A stretch of 64,000 nucleotides of DNA from Zantedeschia hybrid cultivar (GCA_030544215.1 JARZZO010000014.1:37725734-37789733); one strand, 5' to 3'. Counted from the stretch's first letter, positions 44,930 through 56,513 are shown. A program made the numbers and translations. Notes: generated by a model not told the origin, from the letters alone.

Positions 44930-45375
44930 TTTGTTGGTTGAGCAATTAATCAAATATATTAATTGATTACCTAGTGTAGATTCACCATGTTAATCGATTT
45001 TAGTCTCATTATTCTAGGACTTAGTCGGTTTCAAGAGTTAACTAAGCTAAGTCATTGATTTACATTGATTAACTCTATGAAATATTGATTAAGTAACACC
45101 ACTTAATCAATTAACAAGAGGAACGAGCCAACGTTCTTTCAGGTTCACTTAATTAATCTTCTATGGAGTAAGTTGCTCCTTTAGGCCCAATTAATCGATC
45201 TTCTATAGATTAACTTTGATGGTTATCGATTAACCATTTCGATTAACTTGCCCTTCTGTCAACCAATTGACCTCATTTAATCAATTAACTCTCTAGTGCT
45301 TCTATTCCCTTTCTATCGATTAACTGAGCCCACTTAATCGATTAACTTGCTTTCTTTATTGATTAACTAACTTGC
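44930..45375. repeat. Region of recurring TTAATCGATTAA-like words
   Basis: About a dozen occurrences of TTAAT(C/T)(G/A)ATTAA variants or halves lie 20-50 bp apart (for example 44995, 45108, 45188, 45217, 45228, 45337). No coding similarity. Possibly the end of a decayed LTR element. Confidence 0.45.
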
Positions 45376-45408
45376 TATGAATTAGCTTGTGTTTCTTGCT
45401 TAGGCTAT

Positions 45409-46987
45409 TGTTAGGATCTGAGCGGGACGCGAAGAACGTAGCGGAAACGATGAACAAAATCCCGCCCAATGCCTGCTGATCCGTATCGAAACAAAAAGCA
45501 TAAACTGAATAGTCGGGAAGTAATCTGATTACCGTGTGCGGATTTGAATCCGCTTCCGTCTTGGTTCCGTCGAGGCGATGCTGCGAGCCGCACAAACGTC
45601 CGACCTTCAGCGGTATCCATGCGATCCTCCATGGTGGTTCGTCCTCGCTCCTTCGTCCGTACCAGCTCGCTCACTGAAGATCCGTCGCCGCAAAGATTGC
45701 TGGAAACCTACGGACATGAATTCCTGACTTTCGAGAAACACCCGCGGCGGAGATGAAGACAGTCCGGCGCCTCAAGAGGGGCGCCCAGAGGAGGAGAGAG
45801 AAAGGAGGACAGCCAGCATGGGAAAACCCTAGAGCTTGGCCTAGGGTTTCTCAACAGCGCGTATATATATATTAAGTCGGTGTAACTTTTCACAATAATC
45901 CCCGACTTAATATAAATCCCACTAAAACACCACCGACTGAGAATCTATTTGCGTGTGACTCTCTATACCCATTAACCAGTCCGATTTTCAGCCGTTAAGT
46001 CCAATAATTAGATATTAACTTATTGTGATTAATTAATATCTAGATATTAACTAATTACTTAACCAAATTAACATCTCATGTAAATTCGGTCGGACTTCCG
46101 ATTAAGTTGGATGCCAAGCAACACCGCATGATTTCGGAAGGTAATGAGGTTCAACAACCCACTCATGGAACCTATCCATCCACAGTTACTGCATGGTTAT
46201 AATCCTTCGTTCGCACAATGCTCTCAAGTTAACCTAGGGTATGGTCAACTGTCAAACCCTAGATGGTCAACTCACTTGAATCAGACTTTGCTGTACAATA
46301 TCCGAAAATATCTTTTTTGATATTATTTCTGCTCTGGCCAGAGACTCCTGCGGATCTATTTTAAAGCATTCTCTCTCTAGTTACCTGACAGTGAACGATC
46401 CTTTATTGAACACACAATCACCTTCGAAGGTCTTCTGTTGGACCCGATCCTTGACTATTAGAGATCCTACGGATAGGGATTCGTAGGTCAAGGTTAAAAG
46501 TCCAGAAGTCCACCGACAAGGTGTCTTTAGTGTCTCAAGTCCAAGGATCAACCACGCCACTATGACGATGAATCAAGCCGGTTGACAGTCAGATAAATTA
46601 CCATTCGGCGATTCATGTCGGATCAGTTCAGTGAACTCATTCCCCAATGAGCACCTATAAGTTTACCATTGTGTCTCCACACAAGTAACTAACGAGATCA
46701 GTCACCCTCATCATATGAGCTGGAATAACTTGTACTAATCTTATCGGATGTTTGATGTCCTTTTCAAACATCCTACGACTAGGAACAATTGAGAATATGT
46801 GTTTATAAGTTATTAGTCTCATTATTATGATCTCATCATAATCTGATGACTATTGCACACATTCATGGACTTCATTATGCGCAATAATAAATATGCCAAT
46901 CTACATAATGAAATAAATGTTATTTATCAGTGAACCAAATTGAAATAGGTACCTTATGATTGGCTTAGAGAATACCTATATCTATCA
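45409..46987 (-). repeat. 3' LTR of an older copia element on the minus strand
   Basis: On - it starts TGATAGATATAGG after the purine tract CCAAATGGGAGAT and ends GATCCTAACA; 1579 bp. It is a diverged relative of the 47197 LTR: GTGCGGATTTGAATCCGC, CAACACCGCATGATTTCGG and TCCACCGACAAGGTGTC have counterparts there. Its element continues at 46988-47196 and 56519-59154. Confidence 0.8.
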
Positions 46988-47191
46988 ATCTCCCATTTGG
47001 ACTCAAGCCAATCACCTTAGCATTTGATCTCTATTAAATCTAGGTGATGCTCACATAAAGTCTACGACTCAGGCTGGGTCAGGGATCTGTTAAATTATCT
47101 ATAGATGGAATATTTTCATTACGTTATTTCCTCTTAATCCTTTGTCTTTGAACTTGTGAAAGAGCCTCAGAATGTTCTGCAACTTCTGAAG
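46988..47191 (-). pseudogene. End of the older copia pol
   Basis: On - it reads the usual pol end before the purine tract (DNLTDP, then KVIGLSPNG), decayed by stops. It is separated from the rest of the element by the 9.3-kb copia insertion at 47197-56513. Confidence 0.6.
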
Positions 47192-47196
47192 AGACC
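47192..47196. repeat. Target duplication AGACC, left
   Basis: AGACC here and at 56514-56518, directly outside the two LTRs. Confidence 0.93.
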
Positions 47197-48744
47197 TGTT
47201 AGTTTTAAGTGGCCTACAAGTCAATCTGACTATGTAAATCTCGTTCATTTATTAATATAATGGCATAATATTCATTATGTGTAAATCGCATTAATTCTCG
47301 TTTCATAATGAAGTCCGTGAATATGTGCTATAGTGATCAGATTATGATGAGATCATACTAATGAGACTGATCACTTAAACACACATATTCTTAATCATTC
47401 CTAGTCGGAGGATATCCGAGAAGGACATCGGATATCCGGTTAGACTAGTACAAATTACTCTTGCTCATATGATGAGGGTGACTGATCTCATAAGTCACTT
47501 GTGTGGAGACACTAAGGCGAATCTGTAGGTGTTCATTGGAGAATGAGTTCACTGAACTGATCCGACTGAATCGCTGGATGGTATTGTACCTCACTGTCAA
47601 CCAGCTTGATTCTATTGTCGCAGTTGCGTGGATGGTCCTCGGACATGAGACACCAAGGACACCTTGTCAGTGGACTTCTGTGCTTTGACCTTGGTTTACG
47701 AATCTCTAGCCACGAGATTCTAATACGCCAAGGATTGGGTACAGCGGAATACTGTCGAAGGGAATTGTGTGTCAATAAGGAATCATTCGCTCTCGGTACT
47801 TAGAGAGAGAATGCTCTAGGAAGGATGCGCGGAAGTCCCTGGTCAGGGCGGACAATAATATCGGGAAAGGAGTTTTCCGATATTCATCAGCGGCATCCAA
47901 TCCAAGTGAGTCGACCGGTTAGGGTTTGACAGCTCGCCATACCCTGAGTTGACTCGAGAGCATTGTACGAATGAAGGATTATATCCACGCGATAACTGTC
48001 GGCGGAAAGGTTCCAAGAGTGGGTTACTTAACCCCAATACCTTCCGGGTTCACGCGGTGTTGCTTAGCACCCAACGTGATCGGAGGCCCGGTCGAATTCG
48101 ATGTGCGACATCAATTCGATTTATTAATTAATTAATAAAGGGTTATTAATTAATTAATAAAGTTAGTGAGGAGTCACTGAGCTTGTTGGGCCATTAACTG
48201 GACTGGTACTTGAGCCTAGAGGGTCACACGCAAATGATTCTCAAGGCGATAGATAAATAAGTGGGTTTTATATAAATCGGGGGTTTTTATGAAAAATCGC
48301 GCGGTTAGTATAAAACATAGCGAACGGGCTGAGCAGGCCAAGCTTCTGCTAACCCTAGCCGCCCCTCCTCAGTTTCTCTCTCTCTCTGGCGTCCAGACAG
48401 ATCTAGATCTGCTCCGTCGCTTCTCCGAATCCCATTCGACTGGAAATCGTCCGCGCATTGCGACGATCATTGTGGCGACCGGCGGAGGTTTCGTGGGCTG
48501 CGAAGAACGAGGAACGTGAGGATATTCGTCGCGAGGAGGATCGCGTGGACTTCACTACAGGCCGGGCACTTGCGCGGCTTGCGGTGTCGCACCGACGGAA
48601 CCGAACGGTTGCGGATTCGAATCCGCACACGGTGAGAACTTCGATTATCCGATATTCGATTTTTTTTTTTTTTTCGAAACGGGAACGGATCGTTGTTTTA
48701 ATATTTTATTTTCCGCTGCGTGAGCGATCCGGAGAAACCCAACA
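47197..48744 (+). repeat. 5' LTR of the copia element
   Basis: TGTTAGTTTTAAG...GAAACCCAACA. Near the end lies a stretch that could be transcribed as the 5' end, with GGATTCGAATCCGCA (48613-48627) and a T-run at 48660-48674. The matching 3' LTR has a shorter T-run and point differences. Confidence 0.95.
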
Positions 48745-48745
48745 A

Positions 48746-48756
48746 TGGTATCAAAG
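48746..48756 (+). other. Primer binding site
   Basis: TGGTATCAAAG one base after the LTR, a one-mismatch version of the initiator tRNA-Met primer site TGGTATCAGAG. Confidence 0.88.
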
Positions 48757-51079
48757 TTAGGTTCCACTGTTTCTCGTCTCGTTTCGATCTCCTAAATTAA
48801 TTTTTCCTTGAATTTATTCCATGCTTTAAAACTCGAATTTTGTTGAATCTGTGTTCATGAGATGAACACAAATAGTCGGATTATTATTCTGCAATTTTCG
48901 GATTTTATTTGGGGGTTTTGTGTTCTTCGTGGGACGATGAACGGGGTGTTTTCGGCGGCTTCGTAAGTGATTCCCAAGCGTTGGGATGGCGGCCTGGATG
49001 CCCGGATCTCTAGGTGATAGTCACCACAGCACATCTGGTATGTTTGCCGACGCCCGAGTGGCCTTGAAGAGCTGCAAAAATCGAGCCCTAATTCGGGTTT
49101 TGAAACCCTGAAAAACCAGAAAAAATTCCCACTATTTAGGGGGCATGGTCGGCAGCCCGTTTGGGCTTCTCCGTTGGCCCTTCCAGCGCGGGGGAGCCCG
49201 CCAATGCTGGGGGCACCGCCGGCGGGGCCGGCGCCGCCGGGGGGAGGGCCGGTCGCCGGCGCCCCTCCTGCTCTTCCACCGCCAGCGCACCTGCGGCTAG
49301 GGTTTTGGGAGTTGCAGGTTCGGGTGGGGAAGACGCCCGGTTCTGGGAGTCTGACTGGACCGGACCTGGCCGGTTCTGGGCTGGGCCGGGCCGGGCTTAA
49401 CCCTGGCTGAGCCCTGGGTGAGCCTACAGGGCTCGGGCTGAGCCAGGAGGGCCATGGCTCGGACCCAGACCAAGCCCCTGGCTCGAACCAGATTCTCCAA
49501 TTGGCTGAGCCCTTTTTTTAGCCTTCCCTTCATATTGGATTTTAACCCCTATTTAACCCCAATGGCCCATTTAATAAATGAAGTCTAGATTTTAATTTAA
49601 GTTTAAAATATGTTTTAAAATTTATATTATTATCCAGTTTTATTTATTTGGGCATAATAATATTATATCATGTTAATTAACAATTAGCTCTAATCAATTA
49701 AAGTTAATTGTTAGATTAAATGTTAATCCAATAATTAATTTTGATTTAACCAATTTAAATGTTAAATTAGTTATTAATAGTTATTAGTCTAATTTTTAGA
49801 TTATTAACTATCATCTCAGCTAATTGTTAATTAATATTTGAGTTAGTTATTAATTTAATTGTTAAATTAATAATTAACTTAAATGACTAATTTAAATGTT
49901 AAATTAGTAGTTCTTAATTAATTATTGTTAGTCATTAATTTAATAGTTAAATTAATGATAACTTTAATTATCTAATCTAAGAGTTAGATTAATTAATTAT
50001 TAATTAGTTAGTGTTAATTATTGGTTTAAGAGTTAAATTAATAATTAACATTAATTGGTTAATCTAAGTGTTAGATTAGTAGTTAATAATTAATTATAGT
50101 TGATTATTAATTTAAGTATTAAATTATTAATTAACTTAGTTGGATTAATCTAAGAGTTAGATTAGTCTTTAATAGTCTAATTGTTAGATTATTAATGGGG
50201 TTTAATCTAAGTGTTAGATTATTAGAATTGTTCTAATTTGCATGGAATAATATGGAATTATTAATTTGGAGTGTGTGCGCATGTGATGTGTGTTTAATGC
50301 TTTTAAATTTTGATTTAATTGCATGTTAAGCTAATTAAAAGTATTTTTGAAATTTAAATACCAATTTTGATTGGATCTCAACTTTCTGAAAGCCAAAACT
50401 TATTTATTTTGAAAACTCTTTTATTTTAGCCATGTGATGCGCTGAATCTTGTGTGAATGTTTAAAACACACCGTGGTCATGGATATGCACTTAATTAATT
50501 ATTCATGTGATGAATGGATTGTGTGGATCGTGGATGTATGATTGTTTATTAATTGTTAATAAATAGAGGTCTGCGCACCTCTCTCTCTCTCATACTCCGA
50601 TGTATTTCTGCCTCTCTCTCTCTCTTGTACTCGCCATAAGGCCTTCTTCAATTTACTTGTAAATTCTAGAATTTAAATGTAATATGATCGAGGCAACCGA
50701 GGAAGGAGCGAGGACGATCCACAGCTGCAACCAGGAAGGCGAAAAGATGGAGATCTCTTGCTTATGTGTTTGCAGGATATCTAATATAATTGTTGTGTTA
50801 GATTGTGTGTGCGTTTGACTGTTGGTTCCAGTCAAACCTACTGTGCTATCCATGACTACACTAATGAATATGTATGAGATGCATTGTTTTCTTTTGATTA
50901 TGAATCAAAACAGGTATTGTATTTAGTAAATATATACGATATATTTATATACTATTACCTAGGAGAGACTAAGATAAAAGTTATCTAAATACCCTCAGAT
51001 AAACTCTAAGCCGTAACGCGAGTAGTTAAGAACTTACCGCATGGTCCACCATCTTTATAGTCATAGGATTCGAATCACT
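48757..51079 (+). other. Long non-coding leader of the copia element
   Basis: Between the primer site and gag there is 2.8 kb without a recognised protein. It includes a GC-rich stretch (49140-49500), an AT-rich repeat (49600-50240), CT microsatellites (50580-50625) and the hairpin region. Open frames in the GC-rich part are A/G/P-rich and unlike any family. Confidence 0.65.
49600..50240. repeat. Degenerate TTAATTAA/TTAGATTA repeat in the copia leader
   Basis: Irregular tandem copies of words such as TTAATCTAAGAGTTAGATTA and TTAATTTAAGTATTAAATTA. Each word is nearly its own reverse complement and the spacing is about 40-60 bp. Together they could fold into many weak hairpins. Confidence 0.65.
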
Positions 51080-51400
51080 TTATGCAGGTTTGTTGTGCTA
51101 TCCACAAGGCCTGCTTAATTGGGAGGAGAAACTATGGCTATGGTATTAGATGCCTATATGATCGGGGTAGAGGAACCATGTAGTTTTGTTGTGCTATCCA
51201 CAAGGGCTGCATGCAAATCTATGCTCGTCGCGTAACGATGGTTAGCTTAGACCAGAATTAATAGTTTGTTGTGCTATCCACAAGGCCATTAAATCTCTGG
51301 GGACCGAAGCTATGATCAGATATTGCAAGGAGTTGCAAGTCCCATGAGTTGGGTGCTCTTTGATTGTATTACAGTTTGTTGTGCTATCCATAAGGCTGTA
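51080..51400 (+). repeat. Four hairpins with a common loop in the copia leader
   Basis: The core GTTTGTTGTGCTATCCACAA plus GG occurs at 51088, 51184, 51264 and 51374 (spacings of roughly 80-110 bp). In each the loop TGTGCTATCC and an upper stem with one bulged A are kept, while the lower stem changes on both sides and stays paired: TGCAGG/CCTGC, CATGTAG/CTGCATG, TTAATaG/CcATTAA and TATTACAG/CTGTAGTG. The last copy has C to T in the 3' strand, turning a G-C into a G-T pair. This is the pattern expected of selected RNA structure. Confidence 0.82.
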
Positions 51401-51426
51401 GTGTAAGTTATTGAGATTCTGATCCC

Positions 51427-51482
51427 CACTAGGAGACTGTCGGCGTCTCCCGTTCTGTATAATTGAGGGTTATACAGTCCGT
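51427..51482 (+). other. Two further perfect hairpins upstream of gag
   Basis: GGAGAC-TGTCGGC-GTCTCC (about 51433) and CTGTATAA-TTGAGGG-TTATACAG (about 51455-51478) follow the four common-loop hairpins and lie about 110 bp before the first gag codons. Confidence 0.65.
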
Positions 51483-51587
51483 CGAAAATTAGTGGGAGTT
51501 AAACTTGAACAAAAGACCATGTCTTGTTTTAAATTTTAATAATTGAACATCTGCTAAATAGATTTTACTTATCTCCTGTAGGGAATT

Positions 51588-51887
51588 ATGTCGTCGAATA
51601 ACCCACTTCGTGGCATACTTGATACCCTTTTGACTTACCTGATCTACTCGGATTTGTTCAGATACCTGAAGAATGTCTTCAGATCTGAGCACATTGACTT
51701 TGTCCCTAGAGCTGATCCTCCCGCTGAATTGGCATTGGATGCCCTTGAAGTAGAGATGACAGCTAACGATAAAAGATCGAAGGACAAAGGCAAAAGAGTA
51801 GTGAAGGGTGACTGCTTCTACTATAAGCAGTATGGTCACTAGAAGAGGAACTGTAAGGAGTTCCTTAACGATAAAGCTCATAGAAAG
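51588..51887 (+). pseudogene. gag C-terminal remnant of the copia element
   Basis: An ATG at 51588 opens 84 codons of gag sequence, then the nucleocapsid knuckle CFYYKQYGH-stop-KRNCKEF. The copia knuckle is C-x2-C-x4-H-x4-C; here the second C is Y and the W after H is a stop (TAG). The frame continues into protease. Most of the N-terminal gag (usually ~200 residues) is missing. Confidence 0.75.
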
Positions 51888-52775
51888 GTGAAGCTGTCTG
51901 AAGCTTCAGATATCTATATGATAGATATCAACTTGTCAATTAGAGATTCCACATCTTGGATATTAGATACCGGATGTGCTTCTCATATCTGCCATGATGT
52001 GCAGATGCTGACAAGTAAGCGTAAGCTGAGACAAGGTAACGTGGAATTGAGGCTAAGAAACGGCGCAAAAGTTGTGGCGATTGTTGTTGGGACAACAAAT
52101 CTCAGGCTTCCATCAAGAGGCGCCTTACTTTTAGAAGATTGTTATTATGTTCCTAGCATAATAAAGAACATCATATCAATATCTTGTTTGGACAAGATAG
52201 GATATAGGTTGACTATTGAGAACAGAAGTTGTTCGATTTATTATGGTAATAAATCAATAGCTTCGGCATCTTTAGTCAATGGTCTATATCTCTTAGATGT
52301 TTCTTTTTACAATCTTCAAATTGATAATGCTCTTAAGAAGAGCAAGAATTGTGTGAACCAGGCCTACATGTGGCATTGTAGACTTGGGCACATTGACGAA
52401 AGCAAGTTGCACAAGCATGGTTGCTTAACTGCATTCGATTATGAATCGTTTGCAATATGTGAATCCTGCCTTATGGGAAAGATGACAAAATCTCCATTTA
52501 CTGGACATGGAGAACGTGCCAAGGACATTCTGGAACTAATACATTCGGATGTATGTGGTCCCATGTCCACCCAAACCAAAGGTGGCTTTTTATACTTCAT
52601 CACGTTCACCGATGACTTCTCAAGATTCGGCTATGTGTACTTAATGAAGTACAAGTCAGAAGCATTTAAGAAGTTCAAGGAATTCAAGAATGAGGTAGAG
52701 AAGCAATTAGGAAAGAATATTAAAGCTCTTCGATTAGATCGAGGAGGAGAATACTTGAGTACTAATTTCACATAA
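51888..52775 (+). pseudogene. Protease and integrase of the copia element
   Basis: A 295-residue open frame. It has protease WILDTGCASHICHD (active D-T-G), the pre-integrase block MWHCRLGHIDESKLHKHG with CESCLMGKM (zinc-binding H-H-C-C), and an integrase core with HSDVCGPM (D), FTDDFSRFGYVYLM (D) and RLDRGGEY (E). It stops at TAA 52773-52775, just after GGEYLSTNFT. All catalytic residues of both enzymes are visible up to there. Confidence 0.9.
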
Positions 52776-53614
52776 TTCTTAAAGGATAATGGTATCCTTT
52801 CTCAGCTAACCCGTCCATATACACCACAGAAAGGAGGAATCGCACCTTGTTGGACATGGTGCGATCCATGATGAGCTTTTCGGGATTACCAGTGTCCCTC
52901 TGGGGGTATGCTCTAGAGTCAGCAGCATACCTACTGAACAGAATACCCAGCAAGTTTGTGGCCTCTATTCCATATGAGATATGGAAAGACAGGAAACCAG
53001 AATTTAAACATGTTAAAGTCTGGGGTTGTCCTGCTCATGTAAAGATGCATGATCCAGACAAGTTGGAATCACGAACTGATAAATGCAGGTTTGTGGGATA
53101 TCTAAAGGAAACCTTTGGATACTATTTTTTCCATCTTGGTGAACAAAAGGTGTTTGTCGTCAGGAAAGTTGTCTTCCTAGAAGAGGAATACCTTCTCCAG
53201 GAGGACAGTAGGAGTAAAATAGTACTGGAAGAGGTTCCAGATCCCCAAACAGTTGTATTATCATCAGATGAGATATCAGTTCCTGAATCTGTTCAGGTAC
53301 ACATACATGAGCCTTGTAGATCTGGTAGAGTACCTAGACTACCCGAACGATATATGGGACATATTGCTGAATGTGAGTCTAAGGTAGAATATAATGAGGA
53401 TGATGATCCTAAAACCTACCAGGAGGCCATAGAAGGCCCAGAAGTCGGGAAATGGCGAGAAGCCATGAACTCAGAAATCCAGTCCATGTACACCAACCAA
53501 ATTTGGAACTTAGAGGACTTGCCCGAGGGTATTGTACCCATCGGTTGCAAGTGGATCTTTAAGAGAAAGATCGGTGCTGATGGACGGATCGACACTTATA
53601 AGGCAAGGAATTGA
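52776..53614 (+). pseudogene. Integrase C-terminus and RT start of the copia element
   Basis: A frame change near 52840 leads into a 255-residue frame: MLDMVRSMMSFSGLPVSLWG, ESAAYLLNRIPSK, WGCPAHVKMHDPDKLESRTD, CRFVGYLKETFGYYFF, then SGRVPRLPERYMGH, IQSMYTNQIWNLEDLPEG and CKWIFKRKIGADGRIDTYKA. It ends at 53614 because roughly ten codons are deleted after KAR (LVAKGYTQKE in related elements), which shifts the frame. Confidence 0.88.
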
Positions 53615-54413
53615 CTATGACGAGACTTTCTCACCAGTTGCCATGATAAAGTCGATCAGAGTTCTACTCGCCATTGCTGCACATTTTGATTATGAAATCT
53701 GGCAGATGGATGTAAAGACTGCCTTCCTCAATGGTAATCTTGAGGAAGAGGTGTATATGATACAACCAGAAGGTTTCACATCCAAAAAATCTCCAGATAA
53801 AGTGTGCAAGCTTCAGAAGTCTATTTATAGACTGAAGCAGGCTTCCCGGAGCTGGAACATAAGATTTGACGAGGCTGTCAAGTCTTATGACTTCATTAAG
53901 AATGAAGATGGGCCTTGTGTGTATAAGAAGACCAGTGGGAGTGCAGTCACTTTTCTAGTTCTTTACGTAGATGACATACTACTCATTGGGAATGATGTAG
54001 CTATGATGTCATCAGTAAAGATCTGGCTGTCGAAAAACTTCTCCATGAAGGATTTGGGAGAAGTATCTTACGTATTGGGAATACGGATCTATAGATATAG
54101 ATCAAAGAGGATGATTGGAATGACCCAATCCTTGTACATAGATACCATAGTCAAAAGGTTTGACATGGAAAATTCCAAGAGAGGTCTCATACCGATGAGA
54201 CATGGAATTAATCTCTCAAAGGAGCAGTCTTCTAAGACTCCTAATGAGAGGGCATTCATGGATAGAATACCATATGCCTCTGCCATAGGATCTATCATGT
54301 ATGCCATGCTATGTACATGGCCTGATGTTGCATTTGCTTTAAGTGTTACAAGCAGATTTCAGGCTGATCCAGACGAAGAGCACTGGAAGGCAGTGAAATG
54401 TATCCTTAAATAA
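53604..54413 (+). pseudogene. Reverse transcriptase of the copia element
   Basis: In the next frame: GIDYDETFSPVAMIKSIRVL, WQMDVKTAFLNGNLEEEVYM (catalytic D), QPEGF, CKLQKSIYRLKQASRSWN and the catalytic box FLVLYVDDILLIGND, then SMKDLGEVSYVLGIRIYR and IPYASAIGSIMYAMLCTWPD. A TAA at 54411 (for Y in KYLRRTKD) separates it from RNase H; the frame itself continues. Confidence 0.92.
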
Positions 54414-54950
54414 TTGAGAAGAACTAAGGATATGTTTCTTGTCTATGGAGGAGGTGACTTGAAACTGCGAGGCTTGACTGACTCGAATTTTCAGTCAGAT
54501 CTAGATGATAGCAAGTCTACATCTGGATTTGTATTTACATTGAACGGAGGCGCAGTGTGCTGGAAGAGTTCCAAGCAAGTAACCACTGCAGATTCGACGA
54601 CTGAAGCTGAGTACATCGCTGCAGCTGAAGCCGCCAAGGAAGTAGTGTGGTTGAAGAAATTCATCACCGACCTCGGTGTAGTTCCCAGCATCTCTGAGCC
54701 TGTTCCACTGTTGTGCGACAACAATGGAGCCATTGCGCAAGCGAAAGAGCCGCGTTATCATCAGAAATTGAAGCATATTTTGAGGCGCTTTTACCTTATC
54801 AGAGAGATCATATCCAGAGGAGATGTAGTAGTGGAAAGAGTTCCATTCGTCGACAATGTAGCAGATCCACTGACAAAGCCGTTAGCTCAAATTGTGTTTG
54901 AGCGTCACCTAGAGTCTATAGGCTTATTGTATAAAGGTGATTGGCTTTAG
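54414..54950 (+). pseudogene. RNase H of the copia element
   Basis: 178 codons: LRGLTDSNFQSDLDDSKSTS (catalytic D), CWKSSKQVTTADSTTEAEYI (E), PLLCDNNGAIAQAKEP (D), then HILRRFYLIREIISRGDVVV and the usual copia end VDNVADPLTKPL. It stops 15 bases before the LTR. The domain looks intact. Confidence 0.92.
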
Positions 54951-54953
54951 TCC

Positions 54954-54964
54954 AAGTGGGAGAT
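54954..54964 (+). other. Polypurine tract of the copia element
   Basis: AAGTGGGAGAT directly before the 3' LTR start TGTTGG; the same tract precedes the LTR at 30065. Confidence 0.9.
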
Positions 54965-56513
54965 TGTTGGTTTTAGGTGGCCTACAAGCCAATCTGACTA
55001 TGTAAATCTCGTTCATTTATTAATATAATGGCATAATATTCATTATGTGTAAATCGCATTAATTCTCGTTTTATAATGAAGTCCGTGAATATATGCTATA
55101 GTGATCAGATTATGATGAGATCATACTAATGAGACTGATCACTTAAACGCACATATTCTTAATTGTTCCTAGTCGGAGGATATCCGAGAAGGACATCGGA
55201 TATCCGGTTAGATTAGTACAGATTACTCCTGCTCATATGATGAGGGTGACTGATCTCATAAGTCACTTGTGTGGAGACACTAAGGCGAATCTGTAGGTGC
55301 TCATTAGAGAATGAGTTCACTGAACTGATCCGACTGAATCGCTGGATGGTATTGTACCTCACTGTCAACCAGCTTGATTCTATTGTCGCAGTTGCGTGGA
55401 TGGTCCTCGGACCTGAGACACCAAGGACACCTTGTCGGTGGACTTCTGTGCTTTGACCTTCGTTTACGAATCTCTAGCCACGGGATTCTAATACGCCAAG
55501 GATTGTGTACAACGGAATACCGTCGAAGGGAATTGTGTGTCAATAAGGAATCATTCGTTCTCGGTACTTAGAGAGAGAATGCTCTAGGAAGGATGCGCGG
55601 AGGTCCCTGGCCAGGGCGGACGATAATATCGGGAAAGGATTTTTCCGATATTCGTCAGCGGCATCCAATCCAAGTGAGTCGACCGGTTAGGGTTTGACAG
55701 CTCGCCATATCCTGAGTTGACTCGAGAGCATTATACGAATGAAGGATTATATCCACGCGGTAACTGTCGGCGGAAAGGTTCCAAGAGTGGGTTATTTAAC
55801 CCCAATACCTTCCGGGTTCACGCGGTGTTGCTTGGCACCCAACGTGATCGGAGGCCCGGTCGAATTCGATGTGCGACATCAATTCGATTGATTAATTAAT
55901 TAATAAAAGGTTATTAATTGATTAATAAAGCTAGTGAGGAGTCACTGAGCTTGTTGTGTCATTAACTGGACTGGTACTTGGGCCTAGAGGGTCACACGCA
56001 AATGATTCTCAAGGCGATAGATAAATAAGTGGGTTTTATATAAACCGGGGTTTTTTATGAAAACCGCGCGGTTAGTATAAAACATAGCGAACGGGCTGAG
56101 CAGGCCAAGCTGCTGCTAACCCTAGCCGCCGCTCCTCAGTTTCTCTCTCTCTCTCTGGCGTCCAGACAGATCTTGATCTGCTCCGCCGCTTCTCCGAATC
56201 CCGTTCGACGGTAAATCATTTGCGCATTGCGGCAATCGTTGCGGCGACCGGCGGAGGTTTCGTGGGCTACGAAGAACGAGGAACATGAGGATATCCGTCG
56301 CGAGGAGGATCGCGTGGACTTCTCTAGAGGCCGGGCACTTGCGCGGCTTGTGGTGTCGTACCGACGGAACCGAACGGTTGCGGATTCGAATCCGCACACG
56401 GTGAGAACTTCGATTATCCGATAATCGATTTTTTTTTTATTTTTGAAACGGGAACGGATCGCTGTTTTAATATTTTATTTTCCACTGCGTGAGCGATCCG
56501 GAGAAACCCAACA
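54965..56513 (+). repeat. 3' LTR of the copia element
   Basis: TGTTGGTTTTAGG...GAAACCCAACA, nearly identical to 47197-48744 with scattered substitutions. Confidence 0.95.

Larger units (their letters stand above)
47197..56513 (+). mobile_element. Nearly complete Ty1/copia retrotransposon
   Basis: LTRs 47197-48744 and 54965-56513 (1548 and 1549 bp), primer site, a 2.8-kb leader, gag, protease, integrase, RT, RNase H in copia order, purine tract and AGACC duplications. The total is 9317 bp. Pol is broken by stops and a small deletion, so it cannot act alone. High LTR similarity suggests fairly recent insertion. It sits inside the older copia element of 45409-59154. The interior has four leader hairpins described separately. 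Confidence 0.95.

Noticed and set aside
47503..48131. Short frames repeated at 55271-55899
   Set aside because: They lie in the copia LTR and recur only because the LTR is duplicated; no known motif.
49161..49533. Glycine/alanine-rich frames in the copia leader
   Set aside because: GC-rich composition keeps three frames open; no gag motif and no continuity with gag at 51588.
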